Assembly (NCBI RefSeq): GCF_003945595.2
Contig: NW_024104421.1
Location: 1,488,001-1,552,000, forward strand
Direction of reading: 5' to 3'
From: Pipra filicauda
Lineage: Eukaryota > Chordata > Aves > Passeriformes > Pipridae
Length of the DNA stretch: 64,000 nucleotides
Position 1 is the first letter of the stretch. Every line of letters starts with the position of its first letter. Both the position numbers and the translations under genes were made by a program. Of this stretch, positions 1-13,526 are shown piece after piece. Under the pieces are notes generated by a model. The model did not search any database. It saw only the letters and a list, made by a program, of their open reading frames with translations, and was not told the DNA's origin.

Positions 1-913
<913 letters not shown>

Positions 914-914
914 T

Positions 915-938
915 AAAAAAAAAAAAAAAAAAAAAAAA
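915..938 (+). repeat. A24 homopolymer just downstream of the HMG-box exon
   Basis: Twenty-four consecutive A residues start 35 nt after the donor and merge with the TAA stop of the intron-retention frame. It is a potential internal oligo-dT priming site in pre-mRNA. Confidence 0.97.
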
Positions 939-3092
939 TTCAGGGAGAATTGTTAATTCAGTGCGGTAAATGTTATCGTTTATTGGCAGGAACATTAGAC
1001 GTTGCCAGCAGAAAATGAAGCTTAAACTTTATAACAACGTGTTCCAGGCGGAAGTTAGGCAGTTAGGGATCTTTTCGTTGGCTCTGCTATATGCTCATCT
1101 TAAAGCTTCAGCCAAGTGTCTCGTTTCCACTCTGATCATGAAAAAAAAAAAAACCTTAAGATTTTCCAATGAAACATAAGTCTTCTATAATAAAGCCTTA
1201 TAACTATTACTTTATTATGAGGCCTGAGAGAGTATATCTGAATGAATCTGTGGTAGTGCCTCGTGATCCAAAAGCCAAAATTACAAGTTTGCATTCAGTA
1301 TGATCTGTGACAAGTGGTTTGCAGAAAGGACTGCTGAACACACTTTATTTGAGCTGGAATGTGGACTTGGCTCAGTTAATTCATATCAGGCATGAAGTTG
1401 TCTGCGTTGTTCGTTGTGACAGCATTTGTTATAATAGGGAGTGTCTTATAGCAGTAAGCTAAATGCTTTGTGTTGAGCATAAATTTTAAGAAGACCAGTT
1501 CTGATAAACAGGTAATAGATCAGCTTGATATGATTAGATTAATATCTGCCTAGAAGAGTAGCATGTATTTGCCTTCTGCAGAGAAGGAAACCTTCCTTGG
1601 TTTTGGCTGCAGCCAATCAAAAAGAATTGGAAGTAATCAAATATTCCACAGTATTTCTATATTCACCCCTGAAAAGTAAAAGCCTACACAGTGGTTTTAA
1701 AAAGAGCAAAAGCAGCAACAAGAGCGACCCTCTGGAATAATGAAATTTGTGTTCTGTTCATCTGAATTTTGAATCCTTTTAATGTTAACTGAGTAGCACA
1801 TCTCTCTAGTTAATTGCTAGAAGTAGCAATAAAGGAGAGAATATCTGTCCAGCAACTGCTAAGTGTCATCAGACTGTGTTTAAAACAGCTACAGTGTGCA
1901 TTGTTATAATAAGCCGCTCAGCAGAGAAATTTGAGCTGCTTAACCCTGTGGTGCTGGCAGGTCCAGTGATCCCAGTGGTAAGCACTGAAACAAACACAGG
2001 GAAGTCAGCCAACATTTGGCATCAAGAGATTAAAAAAAGAGGAGGGGGCCTTCTGGAAAAAGAATAGGTGGCAACAGAGCCCCCAAAACACTGCTTATCT
2101 GGTTAACATGCATGCCTCATCATGGGAAAAAAAATTAACCTTGTAACATTCTGCTTACTGTTTAGCTTTCCAAACAAGGCTGACATTGAAATCAAGACAT
2201 TTCTGGAGATAATTTGCACTGGGGCATAGGGGCATAGAACCTGGGGTGAAATCTCTATAGAAGCTACTGACAAAGTGACCCATGGCTGCAGTGGGGTCAG
2301 TGTGTGATGCCAGCAGTCATGACACTACAGTTACGTTCCTGGTTTTAGTTCCCCATCTGTTGCATCTCCTAGTACAGGTCATTTAGGGCAAACTTCTGAA
2401 CACCAGTCCAGCTCCTGCCTGGGCACCACAATAAGTGATTTGGTTTACAGGAGCTGTGGCTGTGCTGGCTGCTGGGGCATGCTGAAGGCATCACGATGGG
2501 AAGGACTTTTTAAGGGTGTTTTTTAGTGCTTTCCTATCTCAGTGTCTTCATCTTCAGTGGGTGGCGTGGCAAGCTCACCTCACTGGACTGCTGAGAGCCC
2601 TTATACATTAGTATCTGAGGACTGCTGCAAGAACTTCTGGGCTGGACATCCTACAGAGGTGGAAAAATACCATTCTTAAATTATTTAATATTTGAAAAGC
2701 ACTCTGAAAAGCACCATTTAAGTGCAAAGTGTTCCTATTGTTAAATATTAAAAGCAATTTAAGTGTGCTGAATCTTGTTGCAGAAATGCTGACTCCAGAA
2801 AACAAAAGTCTTCCTATTGAATTAAGAATAAAATGCAAATTAGATTCACTCCCTACTTTAAGAGCTGTATCTTCAGCTGAGACAACTTTGACTTGTTTCA
2901 GGAACACAGAAATAAGGGCTGTGTGGAGGGAGGCCTCACTCCAGATGCAGGCAGGAAGTATCTGAAAATGCAGCAGCGATTCCAAACAAATGTAAAGCTG
3001 TTTGGCAGTGGAAAGTCTTTCAGGATCACTGTACTGTGCGAGGCTTACTGTACAGCCAGGGCACAGGCAGGCAGGGGAACAGGGGAGGGCTT

Positions 3093-3110
3093 CATTCTTA
3101 ATTAAGAATG
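3093..3110. repeat. perfect 18-bp palindrome in the last SOX5 intron
   Basis: CATTCTTAATTAAGAATG is its own reverse complement. The centre TTAATTAA contains overlapping TAATTA homeodomain-type cores. No function is demonstrated. Confidence 0.9.
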
Positions 3111-4125
3111 TTCATCTCAAGAGACTCTGCCCTGTCTCCTGTGGCAAGGCTTTTCAGTGCAGATGGACACACCGCTGATGACATTACAATGTGCAGCATG
3201 TACTGAAGAGTATTACTGCAATGGAATTACTTCATGCAGCAAGGAAACAAAAGGAGCATGAATTTTAAACCTCTAGGCTTGTTGGGACTCTGAAGCTTCT
3301 CAGGGAAACAAACACTAGTATAACACAGCCAGTGTTCTTGATGCAAAGGGAATTTCTGTGGCCTGGAATAATTCTTCTTTCATTACTGCAGACAGGTTTC
3401 CAAGGCTTAGACGCTGTATAAAGGCATCCTGTAGAGGATTTTCTCAAATGCTCATGTTGCTTGCTTGCTTTTTATTTATTTTTAAATAATGCCTGCTTCC
3501 GTTTTAAGTCTGCCTTTTCCCAATTTTATCCATCTTCCTTCAAAGAGCCTGCTTTTCACAAGGGCCGCTCCCAGTGGAAAGTATCACATTCCAGTGGGAG
3601 GCCTTCAGTGATCAACCTGTAAACCCATGCTGGCCCCAGAGAGCTCACTGTTCCTCTCCTAATAGTAGCCAGGTCTCTGAGTGAGTGTGGAGTAAGCATT
3701 GTCTCTTTGGAGAGTCCTGCCTTGCTTTCTCCTCATCCGTTGGTATTTTCCCACAGCACCTCCCCATTCCTGTGCAATTTACCCAGTCCTTCCTCCATCT
3801 CTGCTGCTGGCAATGTGTTACCTTTATGTCTAGTCCTGCCCAAAGAATGGATTATTTAAAAGGATTTTCAAAACACATGGGTTTTAAGTTGGACCAGAGT
3901 TGCAAGGAAGTTTATTTTTGACTGGCAACTCATGGGACACCCAGTTGACCCAGAAAAGAAGTTTACCTCACAAGCAGGCAAGCTGGAACTAGTGCAGCTA
4001 CAGCTAGAGATGTTTACAGAGGGTTTTTTTTGTCAGTGAAGTTGGTTTGGACTTGATGTTCATTTCTAGAGCATCAGTTGATGATAGAATATTGATATAA
4101 AGGCTGTCTTGCATGGACCATCTAG

Positions 4126-4545
<420 letters not shown>

Positions 4546-4601
4546 TCGGGGTCCAAGTATCTCGCGACCTACAGGACTTCAAGGAGAAAAGAAAAAACAT
4601 A

Positions 4602-4607
4602 AATAAA
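4602..4607 (+). promoter_or_regulatory. SOX5: candidate poly(A) signal AATAAA, proximal
   Basis: AATAAA lies 56 nt after the SOX5 stop and is followed by a T-rich stretch (TGGTTTATCC) at a usual distance. Use here would give a very short 3'UTR. Confidence 0.5.
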
Positions 4608-4889
4608 GCCCCATCTGGTTTATCCTTGCCAGTGGCCAAGCACATTAACTTTCTCATACACTGACTGTTACTTTAACTGTTAGTCTTAACTAGTTGGGAC
4701 ATCAGCTGACTAATAGACATCAGCCTGCATCAGAAGAAAAAAGGCTCAGAAGAAAGGAAACAAAGACAACGACGACAACAACAACAGAATGATATAAGCT
4801 ATGGGTAAAATAATGCCAGTAATTCAGCTGCTATACCCAAGCACTGAAGTCTTACCCGTCGACCTTTTATTATTATTATTTTTTTTTCA

Positions 4890-4895
4890 AATAAA
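4890..4895 (+). promoter_or_regulatory. SOX5: candidate poly(A) signal AATAAA
   Basis: AATAAA is preceded by a T-rich upstream element and followed by a GT-rich stretch (TGGCTGTTTGTTC) within 20 nt, a good cleavage context. Use would give a 3'UTR of about 0.36 kb. Confidence 0.55.
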
Positions 4896-5123
4896 CTTTA
4901 TGGCTGTTTGTTCTACAATGTTCTAGAAATTCTCACTCAGGTACACAGTGCCAACAAGTGGCTTGTGAATGTGTTTTGTTGTTTTGTGCTACAGTTTAAA
5001 GAGAAATAATTTTTTTTTTTTTTTTTGGTAATGCACCTGACAGGAAAAGAAAAAAAGATAAAATTCCTTTTAACCCCCCTCTGTCTCCTCCTCCCCCTCC
5101 TCCCTGTCAAATCTGGGTCAGAA

Positions 5124-5152
5124 GTGTGTGTGTGTGCGCGTGTGTGTGTGTG
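5124..5152 (+). repeat. GT/GC dinucleotide repeat
   Basis: An alternating purine-pyrimidine run of mostly GT, with a GCGC interruption in the middle. It can adopt Z-DNA and is probably length-polymorphic. Confidence 0.9.
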
Positions 5153-5719
5153 CCTGTGCGCGTGGCTGGCAAGGAGGGAAGTGGGGAGTCTGTTTCTGTT
5201 AACCCCAACAAGCAATTATTTCCTTTCAAGAGAGGACTTCTCTTCATCAGTTGCACACCATACTGAGTCTTTGAGCAAGTGCCAAATTTGTACTAAAGCG
5301 CTGAACTAGTCCAATTTGCTTTTTTTTAGGTTGCTCTCTTCTTGTTTTGTTTTTCTTTTGCTTTTTCTTTGCTTTCTGCTCTGTCTTAAGTTAGGACAGT
5401 GTTGTATCTTAGACAATCCCTCGAAGAACCTGATATACCAGCAGCTGGTGAGATTAGACATATATTTTTGGTTTTGGTTTTGCTTTTTAAAGGAAACTGT
5501 AGGTGCCGTTCTCAGGTGAAAAAAGAGAGAGAGACATAAGAAATTTAGAGAAAAAATATTTTATGGTCTTGGATTTTCATGTGTGCGTGTTTATGGTACT
5601 AATAAGAATAATCTTGGACTATTGTGAGCAAAAAGCATGTTCCAGAATGAAGTCCTGCACCCTCCAAATGACTTGGTCTGTAAGGAGCCTTTGCTTTTAG
5701 TTTACACTTCAAGTGGCAT

Positions 5720-5725
5720 AATAAA
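5720..5725 (+). promoter_or_regulatory. SOX5: candidate poly(A) signal AATAAA
   Basis: AATAAATGACATAAAAAAGG is followed about 30 nt later by a GT-rich segment (TGTGGCTTGTTCTG), a typical arrangement of signal, cleavage site and downstream element. Use would give a 3'UTR of about 1.2 kb. Confidence 0.5.
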
Positions 5726-7330
5726 TGACATAAAAAAGGCTTGTCCAAAATGTGGCTTGTTCTGCACAGGACAGGGCAACTGGAAATGTTACTTCCTCGC
5801 TGAGCATGATTAGGTTAACACCAACCATGTCCAGTTTTGATGAACTCATACCTTCAGGGTGACTGAGTATTGATTTCTGATTCAAAAGGCAATTTTTTTT
5901 TAACTGACTTTTTTTTCTCCTTTGCATTGGCAGAAATCCTTTTTTTTTTTTGTCTGTGGGATGTTTGTGTAGGAAGGAAGACTAATAGCTACGAAGAGAT
6001 TTCCATATTCAAAGTGGGCACGTAAGAACCCAAACCTTTTGTGGTGCCGAGTTTCCCCAGCTGCTGCCTCTCACAACCGAAAAATTACTCTCCTGCGCTA
6101 AAATATTTTCAGAGTTGTTCTAGAGCACTTAGATATGTTGCTTGTGCAGTTTTGTCTTCCTTGGGCAACGACAACCAGGTGAGGAAGGTGGAATTACACA
6201 AGTCTAATCCTGAGCAGAAGTTTGCATTTCTGATAATGTAATTGAATGTCATGCTTTATTTTGGGGGGGGGGAAAGAATATAAATATAAATTAATTAGAG
6301 TTTCTTTTCATCTCCTCACTGTAATATTCCTGTAGGAGAAGAGGACCCTGGTTTGTGTAGCAAGACAGAAGCATTAGATAAACTGACCAACCAACCATAA
6401 ATACTACTCCAAATTTCAAACAGCAGCTATCCCAGAGCTGCTCTGTTGCCTGTAAAGGAAAGTCTTAGGATCATACTGAGGCAAAAGCCTTCCTCTGAGT
6501 TGGTTTTCCAACTGGGGATGGATGCCAGTTTTATATTTATGTTATTTCCTGGTAAATTCCTACTCCCAGAGGGAGATCCATTGCTGTTGTCATCACCTCT
6601 AACTTGTAAAATTAGCCCTGTGTATCTTAGTGGCAGTGAGATCCCAGCCCAAGCATTCACCAGAACCCTGGTCATCAGTATTTGGCAACGTTGCTTTTAC
6701 AAATGGTCCCTTCATCAGGCAGTTTAGCTCTCGCTGCAGTCAGGCAGGTGCAGGATGAAAGGGGCAGGTAGAAGGAGAGACCGGGAAGGGAGGGAATGCC
6801 TTTCTTTGCCTCTTGAAATCCCACTTGAAGTGTAACTTGACCTCTGCAGACCTTGTGCAAAGCAAACAAGCAAATGCCATTGAAGACTTAGAACAATATT
6901 CCAATGAGCAGTTTGGACGTGATAGTTTTACTCTGCAACATCTGTTTTATTTTTCTCCTCTTTTCCCTGTTTTGTTTTCCAACTCTGCCTCAAAAAATTA
7001 TTTTCTATTTTCTCTCTCTCAGAAGATTTGCTCTGAAATTATGCTTGGAGTAGCTGATCATATCCTCCATGTCAAAGAGGGTTCTTTTTGTTTGTATTTT
7101 ATGACTGTGTTGGGTTTTTTTTTTCAGTTGAACTGCCTCTTCTTGCTAGTGTTGTAATGGTAATTATAATAATAATAATGGTCAGCTGTTCCCAGATTAG
7201 TAAATTATGTATAATTTATTTTACACCCCCCCCCTTTTTAACTTTATTTTATTCTGTTCTAATTTGGCAGTGCAGCAAATGAAGCTGTTAGGCTATTTAA
7301 AATGGATACCCCTCCCCACCTTGCCTTTTT

Positions 7331-7362
7331 ATATATATATAAATATATATATATATACATAT
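7331..7362. repeat. AT dinucleotide repeat
   Basis: Near-perfect TA/AT alternation with one A insertion, in the SOX5 3' flank. Confidence 0.9.
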
Positions 7363-7814
7363 GAAAACAAATCGCTTCTTCTTCTGCTCACACCATTTCT
7401 CTTTCTTTTATTTTAATTTTGGCCCCAGCCATGTCAACTTCTGATGTTTATTATGATGGAGTGAATTAATGGGAGTGTTGTTTTCAATCTTAATTAACTT
7501 CTGCTCTCTCATCACTCATTTTAGTTATTTAATTACACCAGTCATCTAGAGCCAATTTTTTTAAGCACTCTGTTTGGATAAGAAGGAAAAAAAAATAGAC
7601 AGTTGTTTTTATATCATTATTATGTACAATGTGAAAACAGATAATTGCTCCTTTTTTTTTTTTTTTTAACTTTTAAATTTGTTCCCTGTCTTTGTGAACA
7701 AATTACTTCTGACTCTTGTGGGTTCACCTCACATTTGCTGGATGCTTGATTTCCACCACGTTATAGAGACTCTCTATGGTTTAATTGTGTCACTTTTGGG
7801 CTACCAGAATACTT

Positions 7815-8225
7815 TGTTTTAGCTCCAGGTAGGTGCCACTGCGGCAGGTGCGATTGGAGCAGGGGGGCTGGAAAGCCAGCCTTGGGAAGGTCAATGGGAA
7901 CAAGGCCCTTTGGCTTCGGCAGGACCGAGTTTCAGCCCCGAACTTCAGGCTGCGCTGCAGGAGCCGCTCCTGGAGGCAGCCCGGTGTCCGTGGGCAGCGT
8001 GGCTCCTGTGCTGGAGGAGCTGGGGCAGCAGGACCTTCTCCCGGAGCCCTCTGCTTTGCTCACCCCCTCGGCCTGGGCTGGGGCTCAGCTGAACGCCGAT
8101 TTCCTCACCGTACACATTTCCATCCGAGAGACTACGCTGGGGTTCCCCCCCCAGGGTGGCTTTAGCAGACTCCACCTCTTGCTTTCTCGGGTGTTGAAAA
8201 CCGATGCAGAAATGTTAAAAACAAA

Positions 8226-8228
<3 letters not shown>
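7815..8228. other. isolated GC-rich patch ending in A38
   Basis: This stretch is visibly richer in G, C and CpG than the DNA on both sides and runs straight into 38 A residues. An open frame on + (from 7882) crosses it, but its C-terminal part is only a lysine run from the poly(A), and no domain is recognisable. It could be a structured 3'UTR segment, a small CpG patch, or a retroposed fragment with its tail. No target-site duplication was spotted. Confidence 0.45.

Positions 8229-8266
<38 letters not shown>
8229..8266 (+). repeat. A38 homopolymer
   Basis: Thirty-eight consecutive A residues, followed after GGCC by further A-rich sequence to about 8312. Avian CR1 elements do not end in poly(A), so this tract is either simple-sequence expansion or the tail of a reverse-transcribed mRNA. 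Confidence 0.97.
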
Positions 8267-8269
<3 letters not shown>

Positions 8270-8869
8270 CAAAAGAGGAAAATGTTAAAAAGAAAAAAAA
8301 AAAAAGAAAAAAAGCCGCAAAACGGCTCTGGGGTTCCAAACCAGAAAAATACTTAAAGCCTGTGCTAATGTTTTCTTGGGTCCAAGGATGATCACCTGTG
8401 TGTCCTTCGGCAGTAGAAGACCAGATTTGAAAACGAGGCTCTGTTTGTCCCTTTTTAATTTCTTAGGGAAAACAAAACAAAACAAAACCCACAAAAAAAC
8501 CAAACAAAGCAAAACATGCATTTATAAAAAGATCTTCTTGTCTTGTTTCTTTTTTTTTTTTTTTTTCCTGGGTTCTGTGCCCTGGAGCATGTAGAAAAAC
8601 CAGGTTAGAAGAGATTAGGATCGTATTAACCTAAAAGCATCGAGGCCCTAAATGCCAAGGCGGGCTCTGTTCCCCTCTTCCCCTGGGAACCTGGAGAGCG
8701 AGGGTACTCCTGGGGAGCTGCCTGGGGTGGGGCATACAGGACACCCCCTTCTAACTGGGGGGGAGCCCCTTGCACCATGCATCTTGCGAGCTTACAAAAG
8801 AACACCGCCAGCAGTGGGGAAAGGGGGAAAAGAAAGAAGAAAAAAAAACTGAGGCACTTGCTTCTAAGC

Positions 8870-9300
8870 TCAATTAAATAACACAGAGTATATCCTTTTT
8901 CAATTTATTCATGCCTTATATTAGTAAAATAGGATTTTTAAGTGCATTTAACATCTTTATTTAACCGTTCCGCTATATTAATCAGGCCCCCAGAAAAGAA
9001 CACTAGCTATTATTATAGCATTTAATTAGTTTTGTAACCAAATCCTCTTATTACGAATGCATATGGAAGAAATTCTTTCTTCGAAGACATTATTTCAAAG
9101 ATTTGGTTACTGCAGTAGACTCTCTTTAATTAAATCATTTTTTAGAAAGTAAATTGTCTTTAACCTTTTTACAGCACATTTTCAGAGCTTTTTCTTTTTA
9201 ATCCAAAGAGATGAGCTGTTATTGTCCCCGAAGAAGCCTCTGACATCACGTTCATAACATCAAAAATAATTATACTCCGTGGAAACATAGACCTTACTTA
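8870..9300. promoter_or_regulatory. candidate conserved non-coding element (AT-rich, TAAT-rich)
   Basis: The block is rich in homeodomain-like cores (AATTAAAT, TTTAATTAG, TTTAATTAAATC), with a TGACATCACG motif (CRE-like) near 9241. It has no coding frame, no simple repeat and no recognised transposon, the texture typical of enhancers near developmental genes. This is judged by eye only; conservation was not tested. Confidence 0.3.
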
Positions 9301-10056
9301 GCAAGAATTCATCTGCTAGAATGAATGGCAACTATATGGTATTTCTTATGTTTTAAGGGCATGATGTATCGGATAGGAAGTTTTTTTGTCTGCCCACTTC
9401 TCGGTAGAACCATACCTTCCATTTTGCAAAGAACTGTGCGTGATTCACTAGATGTGGATTCAAGTGTATCCTCAATTCACAGGGCATGGGCTGGCTGTTT
9501 AGCTTGGTTTATATTTACATTTTTTCAACTTTATCTTAACTTGTCAGTTTCCCAGATTGAAGAACATGTCAAGTTCGTTTTTTCTACTGACTGATTTCTC
9601 TACTCCCCAGTGTTTTTTGTCACTGGTTTGCTGAAACAGTATTTATATAGCTCCATTGGCTCTAAAGCTCTTACTCCTTCTAACGTTTTGGATTTTACAT
9701 AAGAAATGAAAATAGAAAAGAAATAGAGACAATCAAATGCCTGGAGCTTAAAACAAAGTATGTGCAACCTACCATCTCACTTGAAATTTAATAAAAGAAA
9801 TAATTATGTAAATATAACATAGAGTTATAGATTTATATTTTGTTCATAACACATAGTGTAATATAAGTTGTATATTTTCATGTTTTGGTTTTATGTTATC
9901 ATTCATGCCACAATAAATGAAAAAAAACAGGAGTTGATGTACTCTTTAAAAAAAATACAATGTGGGTTGCCACCGTCCTGGGTTTTTGTTTTTGGTTTTT
10001 GGTTTTTTGTTTCTTTTGCATTCCCCTTTTTCAGTATTATTGCCCTGCAAGGCACC

Positions 10057-10062
10057 AATAAA
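10057..10062 (+). promoter_or_regulatory. SOX5: distal candidate poly(A) signal AATAAA
   Basis: AATAAA lies in GGCACCAATAAAACAGC and is followed by GT/T-rich sequence (TGTGTTCTTT, then TGTGGTCTGTTT). It is among the better contexts in the flank and would end a SOX5 mRNA with a 5.5 kb 3'UTR, or some unannotated downstream transcript. Weaker AATAAA copies occur at 9790, 9912 and 10936. Confidence 0.35.
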
Positions 10063-10085
10063 ACAGCAAATGTGTTCTTTACCTA

Positions 10086-13000
10086 TCCTGTGGTCTGTTT
10101 CCCACTTATTATAGTGAAGGGTGTGCTAGCTAATTTTCTTGTCAGGAGAACAAAACAGCTGGGCTCAAGCAGCAGAAAATGAGATTTAGATTCAGGTTAC
10201 CAGTCGGATCCAAAATTCAAGGTTTTCATCAAATCACAGGGAAAAAAAAAATCACCCCGTCTTTCAAATATTAGCATTAAAATAGAAGGAAAAGTTGGTC
10301 CCTGAACAACGTGGTACAGTGCAATTTCCAGTTCATTGTCAGGACAGTAAATGGGGATGGGTGAATCCAGAGGTGGCCTGTGCCCACCTTTCAAAGCTAT
10401 GTTCACTTTCTACAGTCTTATCTGTTCAGAGACGAAAGGAAGTTCAGGGAAATACCCAATTATAAACACCAATGACACAAAGCTATGAAAAAAATAGCAC
10501 TGCTCATAGTTAGTCAAAATGTCCCAACATGCTGCCTAAACAGTTCATGAAGTTTTGACAGCAGCATATGGCACAAAGTGGGATGAAATGAATTTGTACC
10601 TGTTTTTGACAGTAAGTTATTCTGATGGGTGCTTACTCTCAAGTGCCTACGGCTTGACAGATGCCATTCTATGGTTCCAGATTTCCTAAAGGGAAAAGGC
10701 AATATTTGGGAAAGCAGGAGGTAGCTGGTGGAGGTCCTACGAACCTGCCCACGCTTCTCTTGCTTGCCAGGTTGTCCTCTGTGCTCTTCCTGGGAGCAGG
10801 GTGGCACCTGAAACACCAGCACACCAGAGGTTTATTCTGGCAACTTCCTCGTGCAGCGTATAGCACCTGTGTGGCACCTGTCCAGTGGAAGTGGAAATGG
10901 GCCTGAGCAGAACCATATAATGTGAGGCTCAGGCCAATAAAAGTCAGCCTTGTTTAACCACTTAAAATCCCTGATGTGGAGGGACATAGAATTTCTTTCT
11001 CATTTTTATTCTTTGTGGCTGGGCTGGTACCTAAAAGAAGCAGCAATGTTCCCTGAATGAGTGGGGAAAAAATGTCTGGGACAACCTGAGAAAAGCTAAG
11101 CTGAAAATACATCTGAACTGTAATACATGTGGGTAAGGCTGAGCTTTGCAAAATCAGAAATGACCAGTTAAACCCTAAGTATGCAACTGAAGTAGAAAAA
11201 AAAAAAGATTAGAGTCCTTAAGTGATATTTTGACTTAGACTTGGGAGTGGTAACAATTCTTTCCCCAGACAAGTTGTGGGTTTTTTTCTGGGTGGTTGTT
11301 TTTTGCTTTTTTTTTTTCAAAAAATGCTAAAGCATTCCAGCAATTGCCTGTAGCAGGAAGGAAGAAAATGAGGATAATTATGACATTAATCTATTTAAAA
11401 AAGAAAGATGTGTGACAATTAGCGCATTCCTACCAAGAAAGTAACATAGAGAGCTATATGTGTGTAGGAAAGTGAAAAGACCCCCCACAGAAGCCATGAA
11501 AGGTTATGGAAAGCGTATGTGCCTCACGAGGAAGCGCAGTGCTGTGACTTTGGCATCAGTGAGAAAGAGTGCACGGGAGCTTGTCAATAAGCTTGCAGTT
11601 AATAAATATTCAGCAATACTGTAGAAAAGCAAAATGGGAGAAGAGCAGGCAGCGTCTGTCAGGCCAACCAGTTGCAAGCACGCACTGTAAAGGTACAGAA
11701 AGTCTTGTGAAGGCATTTATCAAAATAATCTATGCCCAAGACTGGTGGGCATGGGATAGTCGGAGTAGCTAATTTCAGCCCCTGGGATGCTTACGTCTTG
11801 TTGGTGTTTCTGTAGCACTGATGGCCTTACTGAAATCAGAGGTTGCTCGCAGGCTGACAATGAGTGCAGGAATAAGAAAATGACATCACAGCATCCTTGG
11901 CCAATTTAGGAAGGCTGGCAGTGTCGGCAACTCTGTGAGCATCAGCTGTGCCTCAGCTGCACAACCTTCTTGCTAACGTGGCCACGCAAGGCAGAGGGGT
12001 GGCAGCCTGCCTTCTCCACTCCAGGATGGATTTGCAAGGCTGGCAGTTAGCAAACACTGTGGGGTTGCAGTGAGTGCTTTTCTCCTCTAAGTAAATTTTG
12101 AGCTAAAAGCTAACGCAAAGGAAATCCTACAGATGCCCAGGTATCATCTGTAACAGTTGCTCTTCAGCCTCTGGTCGTGCGAACTTTCCAGACGTTATCA
12201 CAGTCTTGGTCTTACAACGTGGATCAGATGGGTCACAGGTTCTGACTCCCCACACACATGCACACACACCTACCTACCCAACCTCTCTCACACTATGGCA
12301 CGTCTGGCCTGGCCACGGGGAAATCCTGCCATTGGGAGCTGGCTATCTGTGTCCAGCACTTAGAGAGATTAGCCAGTCCTTAGTGGTTTGGGGTTTTTTG
12401 GGTTTTGGGGTTTTTTTTGTGTGCTGGCCAAGCAGCCTTCTCAGAGCACAGCAGGTGTCTTGGGGTTGAGGGAATGAGGAGAGAATTCAGCACTCAGCTA
12501 GAGTCCTTCTCCACCACAGACCAAATTCAGCCCAGAGCACTGTATGTCCAGAGAACTTGGCTGTGACCACCACACTAGCGCTGCATAGCTGAAGGTGATG
12601 TGACAGCAGAACCAAGGAATGGTCATTCCTGACCCACTAACCTGATCAAAGCAAACTGCTTGGCATGATATTAAGAATGTATTGATTATGGGTTTGGTTA
12701 TTTGCAGGTTTTCACCAATTTACCTTTTAGGTTCCTTCTAAACTTGCTGCCAGAGGCAGAATGAAAAGTTACTTGGACCAAAAATCATGACCTTCACTCC
12801 ATGCCTGTGATGGCCAAGTCGTTAGGAAGGGGTTAATGTCACACCTCTCCAAAAAAACTAAAATACTTCAAGCAAGGAGCCTTTTAGTAGAGCTAGGTCT
12901 TAATGGCAGTAGAATGGTACATACATAATTGAAAATCTAATTAAAAGTACAAATTTAAGGTTTAGTTAAAACTCTGCTGACCCTGTATGGCCATTCAAGC

Positions 13001-13526
13001 TGCAGTTTGAATGGCATTTTGAGATAGCTTGGACTTATTTAAAGTCCTGTCTGTATATTTAGTCTTAGTTAACAATGTCAGGAAGGAGGAAGGAGGGTTG
13101 GTGTATCACAAATAATGTAAACTGCTGGCATAGGTACAGTTATAGCCAAATGAAGAACCATTTATGGTGCAAATTATTACCCCTAGAAAATGCCATTGGT
13201 AATTCCAGGCAGCTGCACTGGTGTACCAGGGACTGGGGTGGGTGTCAACAGCACTGATGGAGCTGTACAGTACTGAGTATGTGTGAGTGAAGACAGGGGC
13301 TCAAACTAAGCCCTGAAAAGCCCCTCCTATCCCTCCACAAGAGCATCCCCACACAGGGATTTGTGTCGGTTTAACTTCACGTTATCAGCGCAACTTTCAC
13401 AGGCAGTGAATGCCTAACCCACCAAGGATAAATCAATGCCTCCCCTTGTATTTAACAGAGATATGACTTAAATACAGTAAGTAAATCAAAGTAATTATTT
13501 AAAATTAAAATGATTTAAGAGACTTA
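10086..13526. other. intergenic stretch, no gene seen
   Basis: No frame with protein character, no RNA gene and no recognised transposon was found. A G/T-rich simple stretch (12383-12420) is the only distinctive item. Short open frames of 60-100 codons are at chance level. Confidence 0.7.
12383..12420 (+). repeat. G/T-only low-complexity run
   Basis: The stretch contains only G and T, with G runs of 4, 3 and 4 separated by T runs, reminiscent of degenerate telomere-like repeats. One G run is too few for a canonical quadruplex. Confidence 0.8.

Larger units (their letters stand above)
4546..10085 (+). other. SOX5: SOX5 3'UTR and downstream transcribed flank (end uncertain)
   Basis: There is no coding sequence after the stop. 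The stretch is T-rich and AT-rich, with an AAC/GAC-rich patch near 4765-4787, T17 at 5010-5026, a GT run and several AATAAA signals. The true 3' end cannot be read from sequence: 4602, 4890, 5720 and 10057 are all plausible ends, and 5720 or 10057 would give long UTRs. The GC-rich patch at 7815-8228 and the AT-rich block at 8870-9300 lie inside this span and are listed separately. Confidence 0.6.

Noticed and set aside
7882..8391. 169-codon + frame ending in a long lysine run
   Set aside because: The lysine run is just translated poly(A). The N-terminal part has no domain and the GC-rich patch explains the openness.
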